DNA of 64,000 nt from Nymphaea colorata (taxonomy: Eukaryota > Streptophyta > Magnoliopsida > Nymphaeales > Nymphaeaceae), in the NCBI RefSeq assembly GCF_008831285.2, contig NC_045138.2:7095205-7159204 (forward strand), given 5' to 3'. Both the position numbers and the translations under genes were made by a program. The notes beneath the pieces were generated by a model. It searched no databases and was not told where the DNA came from. It worked only from the letters and a program-made list of their open reading frames with translations. Below, piece after piece: positions 26,768 through 38,566 of the stretch; positions within the stretch are counted from its first letter, which is position 1, and every line of letters starts with the position of its first letter.

Positions 26768-27218
26768 AAACCAGCAAGATGGTGTTCATCAGTTGCGTTC
26801 ATGACAGTCTGTGTTTTGTCATATTTAGGATTGAATGTTCATCTCTCATGCTTGTCCAAAGGATTGGTGGTGCTCAGCCTGCGCCACCCTTAACTTTAGG
26901 AGACATCTGAAGTCGACAAAGCATGATGCGAGGGATGAATGGGCACATCGATTGACCTGACCAAGAGAGACTGCAGCGTTTGTGAAGGCAACGTGCCAAT
27001 AACTCACTTGGGGGGAATCAGCTGACGAGAACAAACAACATCAGGATGAGAAACCCACTCAATCACACAACAAAGGCCAGATGTCTCCTAAAGTTAAGGG
27101 TGGCGCAGGCTGAGCACCACCAATCCTTTGGACGAGCATGAGAGATGAACATTCAATCCTAAATATGACAAAACACAGACTGTCATCAACTCAACTGATG
27201 AACACCATCTTGTGGTTT
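26768..27218. repeat. Large near-perfect inverted repeat (foldback)
   Basis: The arm at 26,777-26,909 is the reverse complement of 27,078-27,210 with three mismatches in 133 positions. With one gap the pairing extends to about 26,768 and 27,218. The 168-bp spacer is unique sequence. I see no flanking target duplication and no protein similarity. A transcript of this locus would form a long hairpin. Confidence 0.92.
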
Positions 27219-28739
27219 GAGACATTGGAAAAGTGGAGGAGACACAGTTGCAAAAAGCCTAAATTTGTGAAGAAAGCCGTAAAATCTCTCCTCCCTCTTG
27301 CCCTCTGCAATAATGCCACGAACAAGCTTTGAACATCTGCCAAGGAAAACAAGCCGCCATTGATGTTGTCCTTGAAAAAATGACCAACTCCAGCAGCTAA
27401 TCGCCAGAAAGACGAGTGGCGCATCCTGTCCAAAATCTCAGTTTCGGAGGTAGTGGTTCATGCCTTGCGTATAGATGTCCAAAGACAAAATTTCCAAAGC
27501 CTGCTTGTTGACCATGTACTCTGCCTTATAAGAAAAGGCCCACGGATGGAACCAACAAAACTTGGGTTCCAGGAATAAGCCCGGGCATCACACCTAGTAT
27601 GCATTGCCGAAGCAAAGAGAGAGATCCCGATTGTCATGTTTGACAAATAAGAAAGAGAGAAAGAGTGAGCAAGAATGTAATTCAGGGAGAGTCCACTAGG
27701 TGCCAGACGACAATTGAGGAAGAGGCCCTTGATGCTAGATGTTAGATGCAAGAGGGAGAGTACATGGGGCACCGAATGATGGTCAAGGGAGAAACTAGGG
27801 CATGTAGAAGCGACCTCCTTTGAGAGAGAGAGTAGCTCTTGGATAGGGGGGAGAGAGAGAGAGACTTAGAAATAGTCAGAATAAAAGAGTCGACAATGAT
27901 GATGGTAGTTCACACGTGGTGACAATGGCTTTTCATGGACGGATCCTTGCAACAGGTACGGTAGGGTTTCTCGCAGTGGCATTTGGATGAGGTGAATGTC
28001 CGCACAACCTTGGGTGGAGACCAAGTTACGTGCACCACCCCATGGTAGCATATGCAGGGGGTCCCTACTATCTATATGTAAAGTTTCAGTATTGACCTCA
28101 GTGAACAAAAAAGAATATGTTCATATTTAATTGAATATCCTTATAAGATGGTGTGTACGTATAATGTTCGTTGTACAAAAAAAAGGCTCATTCACATATT
28201 TATTTGAATGCCCATGCATCGCAAGGACGCAACATATACGTACTTAACCTGCATTGCTTCACGCCGCATGCATTATTTTACACAAAAGAAGGAAGATGGT
28301 CAGGAAGCAGAAAAAACAAGAGAGAGAGGTTCATGCTAAAGGAAGGAATGAAGCAGAGATTGCAAGTAAAGAAAGCTTGATCTTGAAGCAGAAATAGCGT
28401 GATTGGTAACATAAACAAAAGATGGTGAGTTCACAACGATGTCAATGTGGTTTTTTGTTCGTGGACGTTAAATGAAAATTGTCATGGCTTCTATAGGGTT
28501 TGTTTTTTTCGATGGTTGGACATTCGAAAAAAATCGAAGGAGAACTTCTTGAGGAACCGAAGGAAAAGGTAATGGCAGAGCTTAAAATGGAAGAAAATGT
28601 TGATGCAACATGCAACAAGTGCATCCCAGTTCGTGGCAGATAATGTTACAGACGAAATAACGAGTGCATCACAATTCATATGGTAGATAATGTTACGATG
28701 TAGGTTTCAGATAGTTTGTTTGATATACTCAAATCATGG
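27219..28739. other. Stretch between the foldback and the FAR1-like locus, unrecognised
   Basis: Minus-strand ORFs at 27,191-27,433 (80 aa) and 27,458-27,772 (104 aa) have no domain I can name. Purine-rich GAGAGAGAG runs occur at 27,815-27,865. It may be interior sequence of the same large element or unrelated DNA. Confidence 0.4.
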
Positions 28740-29240
28740 CATAACAAATGCATGAGATAACAACTTTAGGAGATATGTTTATACATCCCAGTTTATCTCA
28801 TTATTTCGTAACTATTCCTCTCGTTATTGATTGATGGAATGAGAGAAGACACATGTACAAAGTAGGTGATAAGTAAACAGAGACAAGATTAATGTGATCA
28901 CGTAACAAAAGTAATTGCTACGAAGTAATAAGATAAAAACGAGTCTACCATGAAAGCTACAAAAGGTAACGAGAGAAAGAGATAACAACCCTTCTACAAG
29001 GGATAGGGTTAATTAAATTACATGAAATAAAGTTCATAAGTAAACAGAGACAGGATTAATGTGATCACGTAACAAAAGTAATTGCTACGAAGTAATAAGA
29101 TAACAACGAGTCTACCATGAAAGCTACAAATGGTAACGAGAGAAAGAGATAACAACGCTTCTACAAGGGATAGCGTTAATTAAATGACATGAAATAAAGC
29201 TCGATCGACGAACTTTATGGTGAGATAATTTTGAATGTTA
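28740..29240 (+). repeat. GAGATAA array with 165-bp tandem duplication, middle block
   Basis: Two near-identical copies of a roughly 165-bp unit lie at 28,871-29,036 and 29,037-29,201, sharing CGAGTCTACCATGAAAGC and GAGATAACAAC. The block holds four exact GAGATAA words. It ends about 20 bp before the first ATG of the FAR1-like pseudogene. The CGAGTCTACCAT word recurs in the right-hand array after the pseudogene. Confidence 0.85.
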
Positions 29241-29257
29241 TTTGATGGAAGGTACTT

Positions 29258-31572
29258 ATGAGTGAAACAAATAATTCGTGGGATAATGTTAAAATGTTAT
29301 TTGATCAATTAACTTTTTGCATTGCGGACGGCACAATGCGTGAAATCTCTACACCATTGGATGGCGACAAACAAGAGATTAAGTTCCTTTATAAGGAAAT
29401 GAAGTATCCCAAAGAACATGCTCTTTTTTATAGGGATGAAGTTTGATATGGAGAATACCGAAGAACGTGGTCACACTATAGGATTAAAATTTCTTATTGT
29501 AGGCATGGAGTTCGAGATAGAGGATCTAGAGGAACATGCTCCTATTGTAGGAGTGGAGTTTGATAAGGAGGACATAGCATACAGTTTCAACAATTATTAT
29601 GCTTTTCACATAGGGCATGGTTATGTCAAGGTCATATGTTTGTTCAAAATAAGGATGAAAGTAACCAAGCACAAGATTGATACAAAGTGTGATTGTGTTT
29701 CTAATTTGGAACTAGGAAAGAGTTTGAATGGAAAATATTGTATTTGCACAGTGACGATTGAACACAACCATCTGTTCGAAGATTGCCGCACGAGCTGAAT
29801 GTTGAGGTCGCATTGTAAATTGTCATCGTCACATGCTGAAATAAGTAAGTTGGTTGATGGTGCAGGTATTACACCAAGGTGGTCATAAGAATGTTTCATT
29901 TACATGCATGGATCATAGAAATCACTTGAGGAGAAAGAGGATAGAAACAATGAAAGGAGGAAAAATTATAGCATTGGTCGAATCTATTTAGAAAACGTTA
30001 AGCAAATGCACATGCTTCTACAACACCATTCAGATGGACGTGGATGGTTATGCTACAAATATCTTCTGGGCATATTTGATGTCGAGGTTAGATTATAGAT
30101 GCTTCAGCGATGTGCTTATTTTTGACACAACCGTGAAGGTTAATACCCATGGGTGGCCTTTTCCTCAGTTTATGAGGGTGAAGCATCACTCGAAAAGTTG
30201 CATTTTCGATGGTGCAGACTACTGAGATATTTATGTGATTGTTCAATATCAAGGCCATGAATAGGAAGCACCCTAAAGTCGTACTAATGTTGATAATAGT
30301 GCAATAGCAGTTGTAGTGACCCTCGTATGGCTAGAACCACATCATCATTTTTTGTTTGTGACATATATTGCAAAATGCAATGAATAACATAAGATACGTA
30401 ATGAATCTAAATAATGGCTTTAAGGAGAGTTTTACAACTTGTGACCTTAAGTGTGAAGATGGTGAACATTTGAATGTATGTGGAAACAAATGATTGAAGC
30501 ATATAACTTACAAGAAAATACGTGGCTTCAAAAATTATATAAGGACAAAGAAAAGTGGGCATTGACATATAGAAGACAATACTTATGTGCATGCATGACA
30601 AGCACGCAGATAATAGAGATCATGCACGCTGCACTGAAAAGGGGATTGTACTCTTGCTTACAAATATCTTGATTCATGAAACACTACGACATATTTTTGA
30701 ATGGTCTTAGGGACTATGAACTTGAATAAATGTCAAAGTATTTGTATGTCGGCCTCAAAGTCTAGGTATGAATATCCTTGACCGTGCTACAACTTTGTAC
30801 ACACCAACTGCATTTGAATGGTTTAAGAAAGAGACCATTTAAGCGACTAACTTTGACATAGAATTACATGTACAACAAATTTGCCGCATATATCTTGTGA
30901 TGAAAAGGAGGAGAGATTTGACTAAGATCAATGATGCGTTCGTGACCTACAACATTGAAACCAGTGATATCAAATGTTATTGCAAGCAATTTGAATTTAA
31001 AGGTATTTTGTGTTACATGATTTAAAAGCTCTCAATCGAGAGAACATTCAGGAACTACTAAAGAGATACATCCTAGGTAGATGGACTAAACATTTAAAGA
31101 TAGAGTTAATGAAGATTTCTCCAGAAATTCCTTCCTTTGATGGTAGTATATTGCAGACCTGGCAATAAGAAACAACCATACTTATGAATACATGATGCAG
31201 TTGGAGAACATAGTTGTAGACAATGTTTCAAATCTATGCTGTGATAGCAAGGCGACAATGAAAAGCCAGCTTGAAGCAGTAGGTCCCATCACCCTAGACC
31301 CTTCAAAGAAGAAGAAGAAGAAGAAGAAGAACCATGTTTCTACTAATATGGTGTTTGATGATTTCAAGAGGACGCTAGATCGGAGTTTGCATAGGATAAA
31401 AAGTGCTTTATATGACAGAGGTAGGAGTAGGAAAATCAAACAAAAAAATCATCCTCAAAAAGTTGATTATGTTTCACATACTAACGGTGCAATTAAGACC
31501 TGCATGTCGTCTACATTTATACATTTATGCAAGATGTATATGATCAAAACAGTTTTACAGAACTCTTGGTAA
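29258..31572 (+). pseudogene. FAR1/FHY3-related (MULE transposase-derived) pseudogene
   Basis: The parts of a FAR1-related protein appear in order but in shifting frames. A FAR1-type DNA-binding segment lies at about 29,550-29,798 (GVEFDKEDIAYSFNNYYA, then GKYCICTVTIEHNH). A MULE transposase segment is at 30,034-30,225 (NIFWAYLMSRLDY, FDTTVKVNTHGWPFPQF). A transposase C-terminal part is at 30,478-30,660 (MIEAYNLQENTWLQKLY). A SWIM-type zinc finger is near 30,970-31,090 (CYCKQFEFKGILC). Frames break near 29,440, between 29,798 and 30,034, after 30,225 and inside the SWIM finger near 31,015, where a one-base shift recovers a HDLKALNRENIQELL-like continuation ending GRWTKHLK. A Lys-rich tail ORF follows (31,192-31,572). 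It could be a dead host FRS gene or a dead MULE; the flanking repeat arrays favour a transposon. Confidence 0.85.
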
Positions 31573-31739
31573 GTTTTATATATTATACATATTTTGTATG
31601 TTTGAACTTTAAGTAGATTTTGACAATCGATTTTGTTTAATTGTTGCAGTACCGTATGGATTCAATTCGTCTTTCTCAATAGTAGTCAGCACTCGCAATA
31701 ATACACTAAACGATTTTGTAACAGCCATTCAGATAGAGA

Positions 31740-32300
31740 CGAAATAATGTGATAACTAACAAAGAAACCTGGTTATATGCTAAGGGCAGGAATAGACACA
31801 ACAATTCACACAATGACAAGAGTGAATGAGATAACAACGAGTCTACCATAACGAGATAATGCGATAATGACACGAAGGGCATGAATGAATACATGAGAAT
31901 GAGATAGCAACGCATTAGCCAAAAAGACGATAAGTATACAAAGACAAATTAATGTGATAACGATAAGAATGGATGGAATGGATACGACAATGCACACAAT
32001 GATGAGCGAATGAGATAACAACAAAAGGTGATAAGTAAATGGACACCCAAAAATATGAGAAATTAACATAACAAAATAATAAGATAATAACGAGTCTACC
32101 ATAACGAGAGAATGCGATAACAACAAGAAGGACATAAATGAACCCGACAAGGCATACAATGATGAGAGAATGAGATAACATTAGAAGACGATAAGTAAAT
32201 GGACACCAAAAAATGCAATAAATAAGATAATGACAGGAATGACAAGAATTAATGCATTAGACGAATTAATGTGATAATTAAATAAGAAAATGAGATAATC
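31740..32300 (+). repeat. GAGATAA motif array, right block
   Basis: Five exact GAGATAA words and many variants (GCGATAATG, AAGATAATA) occur in degenerate units of roughly 150-250 bp carrying CGAGTCTACCATAACGAG (twice) and CACAATGA(T/C)GAG. It shares CGAGTCTACCAT and GATAAGTAAA words with the block at 28,740-29,240, in the same orientation. Minus-strand ORFs here only translate the repeat. Confidence 0.82.
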
Positions 32301-33625
32301 ACATTTACAAATGCATTAATTAAAAGAAATGGTTACAAGGACGTGATATTAATAGAAATGGTTGCAAACATGATATTATTCAAATTTCAGTACATTTACT
32401 TATTTGAAGCAAGTTTCCAAAAGATCTTCTAATGCTATTGACAACATAAGCTTGGGTGAAGCTAGGTTTCTTTCTAGATGCTATTTCCTGCAATTATTTC
32501 ATCACGACATACTACAATCATAGTTGTTTCTTTGTTATGGACATTTTATTGGTAAAAGTTTGTAGTTCTCCAACGTGTTGATGTAGAAGACACGTCATGG
32601 GAAATATTTCTACAAAAGCACCAAAATATCTTAAGGAAATAAAAAGAAGTTATCTTAACAACAATTTAGGTTAAATTACATATCAATCTATAGAGGTATT
32701 CTGCAACTTGGTAGTCATGGGACATTGTTTTTCAACAAAAGTTTTTTGTTCCCTGCATGTGAAACAATGGGAACACAGGCCCCATTATTAGGGCTGAGCA
32801 TTGCCTAGTTAGGGCCGGGCTGGGGTTTGGCATTTAGTCCAGTCCAAGCTCATGATCTAAAATCTAAACTCTAAACGAAATCACATATTCAAGATCCTAC
32901 TCAAGCTACCTAGTCATGTTTGTTCTTTGACTTCGACTTGAACCAATAGCAGAGACAAAAATTTTGGCCGTAGGGGTTCTAATCCAAAACTTTCATGCTT
33001 GGAGGGGCACAAATATTTATAAATAATCAAATATTTGAATGCAACAACATGAAAATACATGTACTTTGTAGGGCAGGTGTAGACAATTGCGAACATCAGA
33101 CAACATGTGGCTCCACCATTGGCTTGAACCTTTCGACTAACCCAAATGAATGTAGATTCGTTATTTTTTTAAAAACTAATATAGTGATAATATTATTTTA
33201 ATAAATAAAAATTATCATATGGACTAGGCTGGGTTGGGGAATCAAGGATATAGCATACCTGGTCAGTAGGTAGTTACTATGCTTATTCCAATGGATGTTA
33301 TGCTCTTAAAGCTTTTTATATGTAAAGACACAATCCTGACATAGCCTTAAACCTTGGAGTCAAGGGGAAGGAGGCTTTTGGCCATAGTCTAGGCGGCCTA
33401 TAGTTCAGGTGGCTTCAATGATCCATGATTCATTTTGTTCTTTTAAGACCAACTCTAGCTTTGGTCGAGTTTCGTTGGGCCCTATCAAGGTCAGTCCAAG
33501 TTCGGACAGGCCAAACTTGGGCTCGAACCCGAGCAGGTTTCAGCCCTAACTCCGTTTCAAAATTGCCTTGACAAGAGGTTGAAGCGAGAAAAGTGTGAGA
33601 CTCACTTTTCATTTAAACAACTTTA
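32301..33625. other. Intergenic stretch with GC-rich repeat scraps
   Basis: Fragments of the 'GGGCCGGGC' type lie at 32,790-32,840 and 33,440-33,550. A GAGACAAAAATTTTGGCC..GTGGCTCCACCATTGG pair (about 32,951-33,120) may be an eroded hAT element. No gene recognised. Confidence 0.45.
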
Positions 33626-33910
33626 ATTAGGGCCGCACAACTATGGAGTATGGAGCCAGCTTGAGCTCCATTCCAATTCGTTCTTCAAAGCTCAACTCCA
33701 GCTCCATTCGTTTATGTCAAGTCCGTTCGACTATAAGAACTTGATTCTTTCAAACTTAACTCTGCTTAAATACATAATGAATGTTGAATTATAATGAAAG
33801 AATAGTTAAATGAGTAACAACTAAATGAGGTGAAACAAGATATGTTTAACAAAAACGAGTTAAAATGAGTTGAGTTTGAACTCGACGGTTTATTTATGAG
33901 TTGGGTTCAA
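33626..33910. repeat. 'GCTCGAG'-type dispersed repeat
   Basis: It begins TTAGGGCCGCACAACTATGG, like 11,066, and carries several AGCTCCA/CTCAACTC words. The right boundary is uncertain. Confidence 0.45.
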
Positions 33911-34306
33911 CTAGGATGATGTCTGCTTAATTTAGTGGTTGAAAACTTATGAAAACAATTATGTTGTTTGTTCCACTTGTAAAAGAAAATTTGCCACTTC
34001 GGTAGATGGGAACGCTAAATCCCTGGAAAAATGACGTTTCGAGGGGAGAGGGCCTGCTGAACAAGCAAGTTGGGAGCCTGCGAGATTCTCTCTCCAAGGA
34101 GGGGCAGCCGCAGCTTCAGCGTCATTCCGACCGAACGACTCCTCTTCCGCCAGAATCTGAGTTGTCCAAATTCATCTCTCTCTCTTTCCCCATTTTGAAT
34201 ACGCACGCACAGCCTCTCTCCTTTTCATGACTTTTTCTCTCTTCTGCTCCTCCTCCTTTCCTTCCTACCTTTCCCTTCTCGTCATCATCATCTGACTCCA
34301 TCTCTG

Positions 34307-36957
34307 ATGGCCTCCCTCTACAACTCTTCTCTTTCTGCTAATCACTCCGCCTTAAGAAGTGTGAGCCTCCCTCCCTCCCTCCCCCTCCCTCCCCCCCCCT
34401 CTCTCTCTCTCTCTCACACACACACATACACACACACACACACACACGCACGCACGCACACGCACACACACTGGCTCTGTCTCTCGCTGCGAATTGGGTT
34501 TGTCGTATATCGTGATTTTCCTATTGCATTTTGGGTTCAGGGTTGGAACTACTCTGGACGAGTCAAAGCTTTCAGGCGGAGCTCCAAGCTGCCGCTCTTT
34601 GGGTGGCGGAATCTCGAGAGTCAGAAACTGAGTAGAGGACGTGACATCGCCATGGAAGCGGTGGTCGATGGTGCCACAGAGTGCCTGGATGATTCGTTGA
34701 GGCCTCGAATTGGTTAGTATAAAAGATATGAAATTTCCGCACGGTTGCTTATTTTTTGGTCTGGCTTTTATTGTTAATGCTTTTCTTTTTTTTAATTTTA
34801 TTCTTGTTACGTCCTGCCGTTGGGGGATGAGACGTTTATGGGCAGTCTGGTTTCGCGGTGATTTTAGGTTTGGAGGAGAAGGAGCCAAGTGTCTCGACGA
34901 TCCTGACGAACTTCTCGTGTTCGTTTGATCCATATGATGCGCTTAGCACTCCTTTGTACCAGACCGCTACTTTTAAGCAAGTAATTCCCACTGCAGAATT
35001 CTGTATTTTCTTTTTGTAGAATTACATTTTTCTGGACATCGACCTTAGATTTTCGACCGTGAATCATTGAAAATGCTGATTACTTGGTTATGGTGCTAAA
35101 CGATCAAAATGCCATTTTCCCTTGTTTGTCTATATTCTTGTTCTTGTATTTCTAATTCTTTGTTTATCAACATAGAAACTTGTTTCCTACTCTTCCCTTG
35201 TTTGACTTTAGTTCGCATCAACGTCATTGTTGGTAATTAAGTATACTTCTCGGTTAAGGGTCTGGCCTGGTGATATGATCCCTTTACTTTGTACCAAATA
35301 TGAGCAAAATTCAAATGCACTGCAGCAAAACGAGCTGAAACTAGGGTGTGAATGAAAAGTGGGCTCAAGTATCCTGTATTCTGGTTCTATTGTTTGTGAT
35401 TGCTGGTTGAAATCTTGGTGCTATGCCATGGAAATTGATCTCTATTTGGATAATGGTTCTTCCATGTTTTAAACTTGCTTCCATATAAATACAAACATGA
35501 TGCCAACTTTTAAAAGCAGGGGGGGGTGGGGGGGTTTGACCATGAGCTGTTGGGTAAAGATCTTTTCATTTTTGTTCAACTCAGCCATCTGCAGTAGAGA
35601 ATGGACCTTATGATTATACCAGAAGCGGTAACCCAACTCGAGACACACTGGAATCGTGAGTTTCATTAGCCACTGTTTTCTTGGTTGCAGATTTTTATCT
35701 TATTACTGTGACTAACGCTTTGTGACTATCAGGCTTTTGGCAAAGCTCGAGAAAGCTGATCGTGCATTTTGTTTCACAAGTGGGATGGCTGCTTTGGCTG
35801 CTGTCACACATCTTGTTGAAGCTGGTAGGCGCGCTCTGTTAGCATGGATTCCCTTTCATCCATGCCACATTTTTCTTACTGTTTATTTGCCTGCCAAATG
35901 TAGGTCAGGAGATTGTAACTGGATCTGATATGTATGGTGGCTCTGATAGGTTGCTTTCAAGAGTTATTCCTAAAAGAGGAATAATGGTTAGGTTAGTCTC
36001 ATCTCTTTTTCTGTATTTCTGATAATGTATGCACATGCTTAAGCTGTACTACTTTCTAACACTATATGACACAGACGGATTGACACAAAGGATCTGGATG
36101 AGGTTGCTTCTGCAATTGGCCCAAAGACTAAGATTGTATGGCTGGAAAGCCCAACAAATCCACGTCAACAAATTTCTGATATAAGGGCAAGTTTTTGTCT
36201 TCTTAATGGTTTAGTAGTAAATGATAATGCCGTCTTGCTGCTTGTAATTTTTCCACAGTAGTGACTTATGTTGTGCCTGTAAAAAGTCTTGAGATTCATG
36301 CCAGACTTATGTTTTCATACTTCAACAATAATCAGTTGGAAGAACGGTGAGGATTGACTGCTCGGATCTAAATGTACGATCACCTCTCTTTCAAGTGACA
36401 AAATTGTGGTCCTTCTATTTTACGAGTTGGTCTAAATTTTCTATTTCTTCTAGTTAACTGTAGGAATTTGGAGTTGCATATATATTCTTTTATAAGTTGT
36501 TTTATTTCATAGTTGTGCATTGATTTTTATTGCTCTACAAGGGAATGTGTTCGTTTGTAGGTTGTGGCATTTTGATCGGCATAGTAAGCTTCCTGAGAGC
36601 AGTGAGTAGCCTCACCTTAGCCCTAGATATAACGTTTGTAGGTTGCTTTTAATACGTAGAGTCATACAATCATATCAACACAACTCAGTCTGATGGCTTT
36701 CATGTTACCATAAGAGGTCGTTTGATAATTGTCTCATTAGATAGAACGGATAGGACGTCTTGTCCACCACACCACTGTCCTGTCTGTCTTGTCAATAGTG
36801 TCTTCTGTCCACTGTTTGATAATTTTAAGAACATAAAACTATGTCCTTTGTGTCTAGTGTTTGAATTGCATCAATTTGTTTTTTTTTTTGTTCCACCCAT
36901 TGTTTGTGCTTGAACCAATGCTAGTGAGCATGCACGCATGTGTTTGTGTATATATAT

Positions 36958-37027
<70 letters not shown>

Positions 37028-38271
37028 ATTAAAAAAAAATAACACAAATTCTATATTGATAACTTGTTGATTACATGACTAAAAGAATTAACTTGTTACA
37101 AACATTCATCAAACATACAACAAAATTCATGATCCATCAAGTAATTATCTTCACCTCCATGTCCATCTTTTTTCTCTTTCATGACTTTCCACCTGCAAAT
37201 AAAAAAAAATCATACTTAAAATGATAAATCATCAATGAAACATGTACTTTCACCAAACGTTTTCTGTGCAAACATTTCACCAAACATTTTCTGTGCAACA
37301 AATATTCATCCTTGAACAGTCGGTGCAAAATATAGAAAGGCCCCAAATCTATTTATTCTTATTGTAATTCATGTATAGTTGGTGCAAAGGTTAATGGTTT
37401 GAAGCAAAACCCCAAACTAGACAATGCAAAAGGAAAGAAAACAACTGGTGTTCGTTATAATGTTACCTGAAAAACTAGTCATAATTTGCTCCAAATTTAA
37501 CAAATACAGATGAAATCAAGAGCTTTAAGAGCTTCACATTCCCGACACCCCTCTCTTGCCACTGATTTCCCTCTTTACTGAACCGATAAAGCTTCGCCTT
37601 CCTGAAAAAGACAATCATATCAGCATAAAACCCTTATGCTTGAAGAGACCTCAAGCCCAAACAAACGATCAGAAGGCTCCCTTCACTTACATATTGAGAA
37701 GAACTTCTTCGCCCTCCTCAAGCTTGACAATTGGCTGCACGACTGCTGCGGTGTCCTTGCAATCTCTCATGGCCTCTGATGTCACCTCCTCTAGCCCATT
37801 CCTCTCTGGATCCTCAGTGTCATGGATAATCGGTCAATCATGTGAGGCAAAGAGTTGAGGGCAAGAGTGACAGAGTGAGTGCCTCAGGAGGGATGAGAAA
37901 GAAGAAGCTGCAAAGATTAGGGATTCCAACCATTCCTAGCTCAAAACAGTGAGAGGGGGAGAGAGCGCAGCGGAAGAAGTTGAGGGAGGGAGAGAGGAGA
38001 GTAAGAAGAGTCGAGGGAGATCGAGTTGTGTACTGTCCTCTCCGTTCCTTGCTTACCATCGGAACACTCCAGGACACAGGCGAAATTTATACCCCCTGTC
38101 CCAATGTCCATCTTGTCCGCCCTGTCTTGCGGTCAGCGTTTGATGGTATTTTGAAAAAAAAGGAACTGATCGTTCTGTTCCTGCAGTTCCAGGCCTATCA
38201 AACGACCTCTAAGTTTGACTGAAAGTGAGAAGGATGTGTGATAAGCCTTAGGCTTCTCTCTCTCTCTTTCT

Positions 38272-38321
<50 letters not shown>

Positions 38322-38529
38322 TTTGTCTGAAATTCATGCCATTCAATTCTCCGTAGGCTTAAGCTTAGAGAGGTCCTTACTTCTTTGTTATTGGAGGAAG
38401 GGTAGATGTTACTACGAAATGAACCAAAGGAAGAGCGGAATGAATGCTTCTCTAATGAGGGAGAGGGAGACCCTCAATCCGAGATGTAGAGAAGGGAATG
38501 ATTTGAGATTTTGCTAAGTTCACCACCAT

Positions 38530-38566
<37 letters not shown>

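Noticed and set aside
31706-32181. Hydrophobic minus-strand ORFs rich in 'SHSL/LLSH'
   Set aside because: They are translations of the GAGATAA repeat array in reverse.
28871-32300. A CRISPR-like array
   Set aside because: The repeats are long, degenerate and irregularly spaced in a plant nuclear context; not CRISPR.
34307-34717. A 136-codon first CBL exon read straight through the CT/CA repeats
   Set aside because: Good GT-AG sites bound the repeat and the spliced product matches CBL length; also 34,713 starts a donor, not coding sequence. Retention is kept only as a possible isoform.
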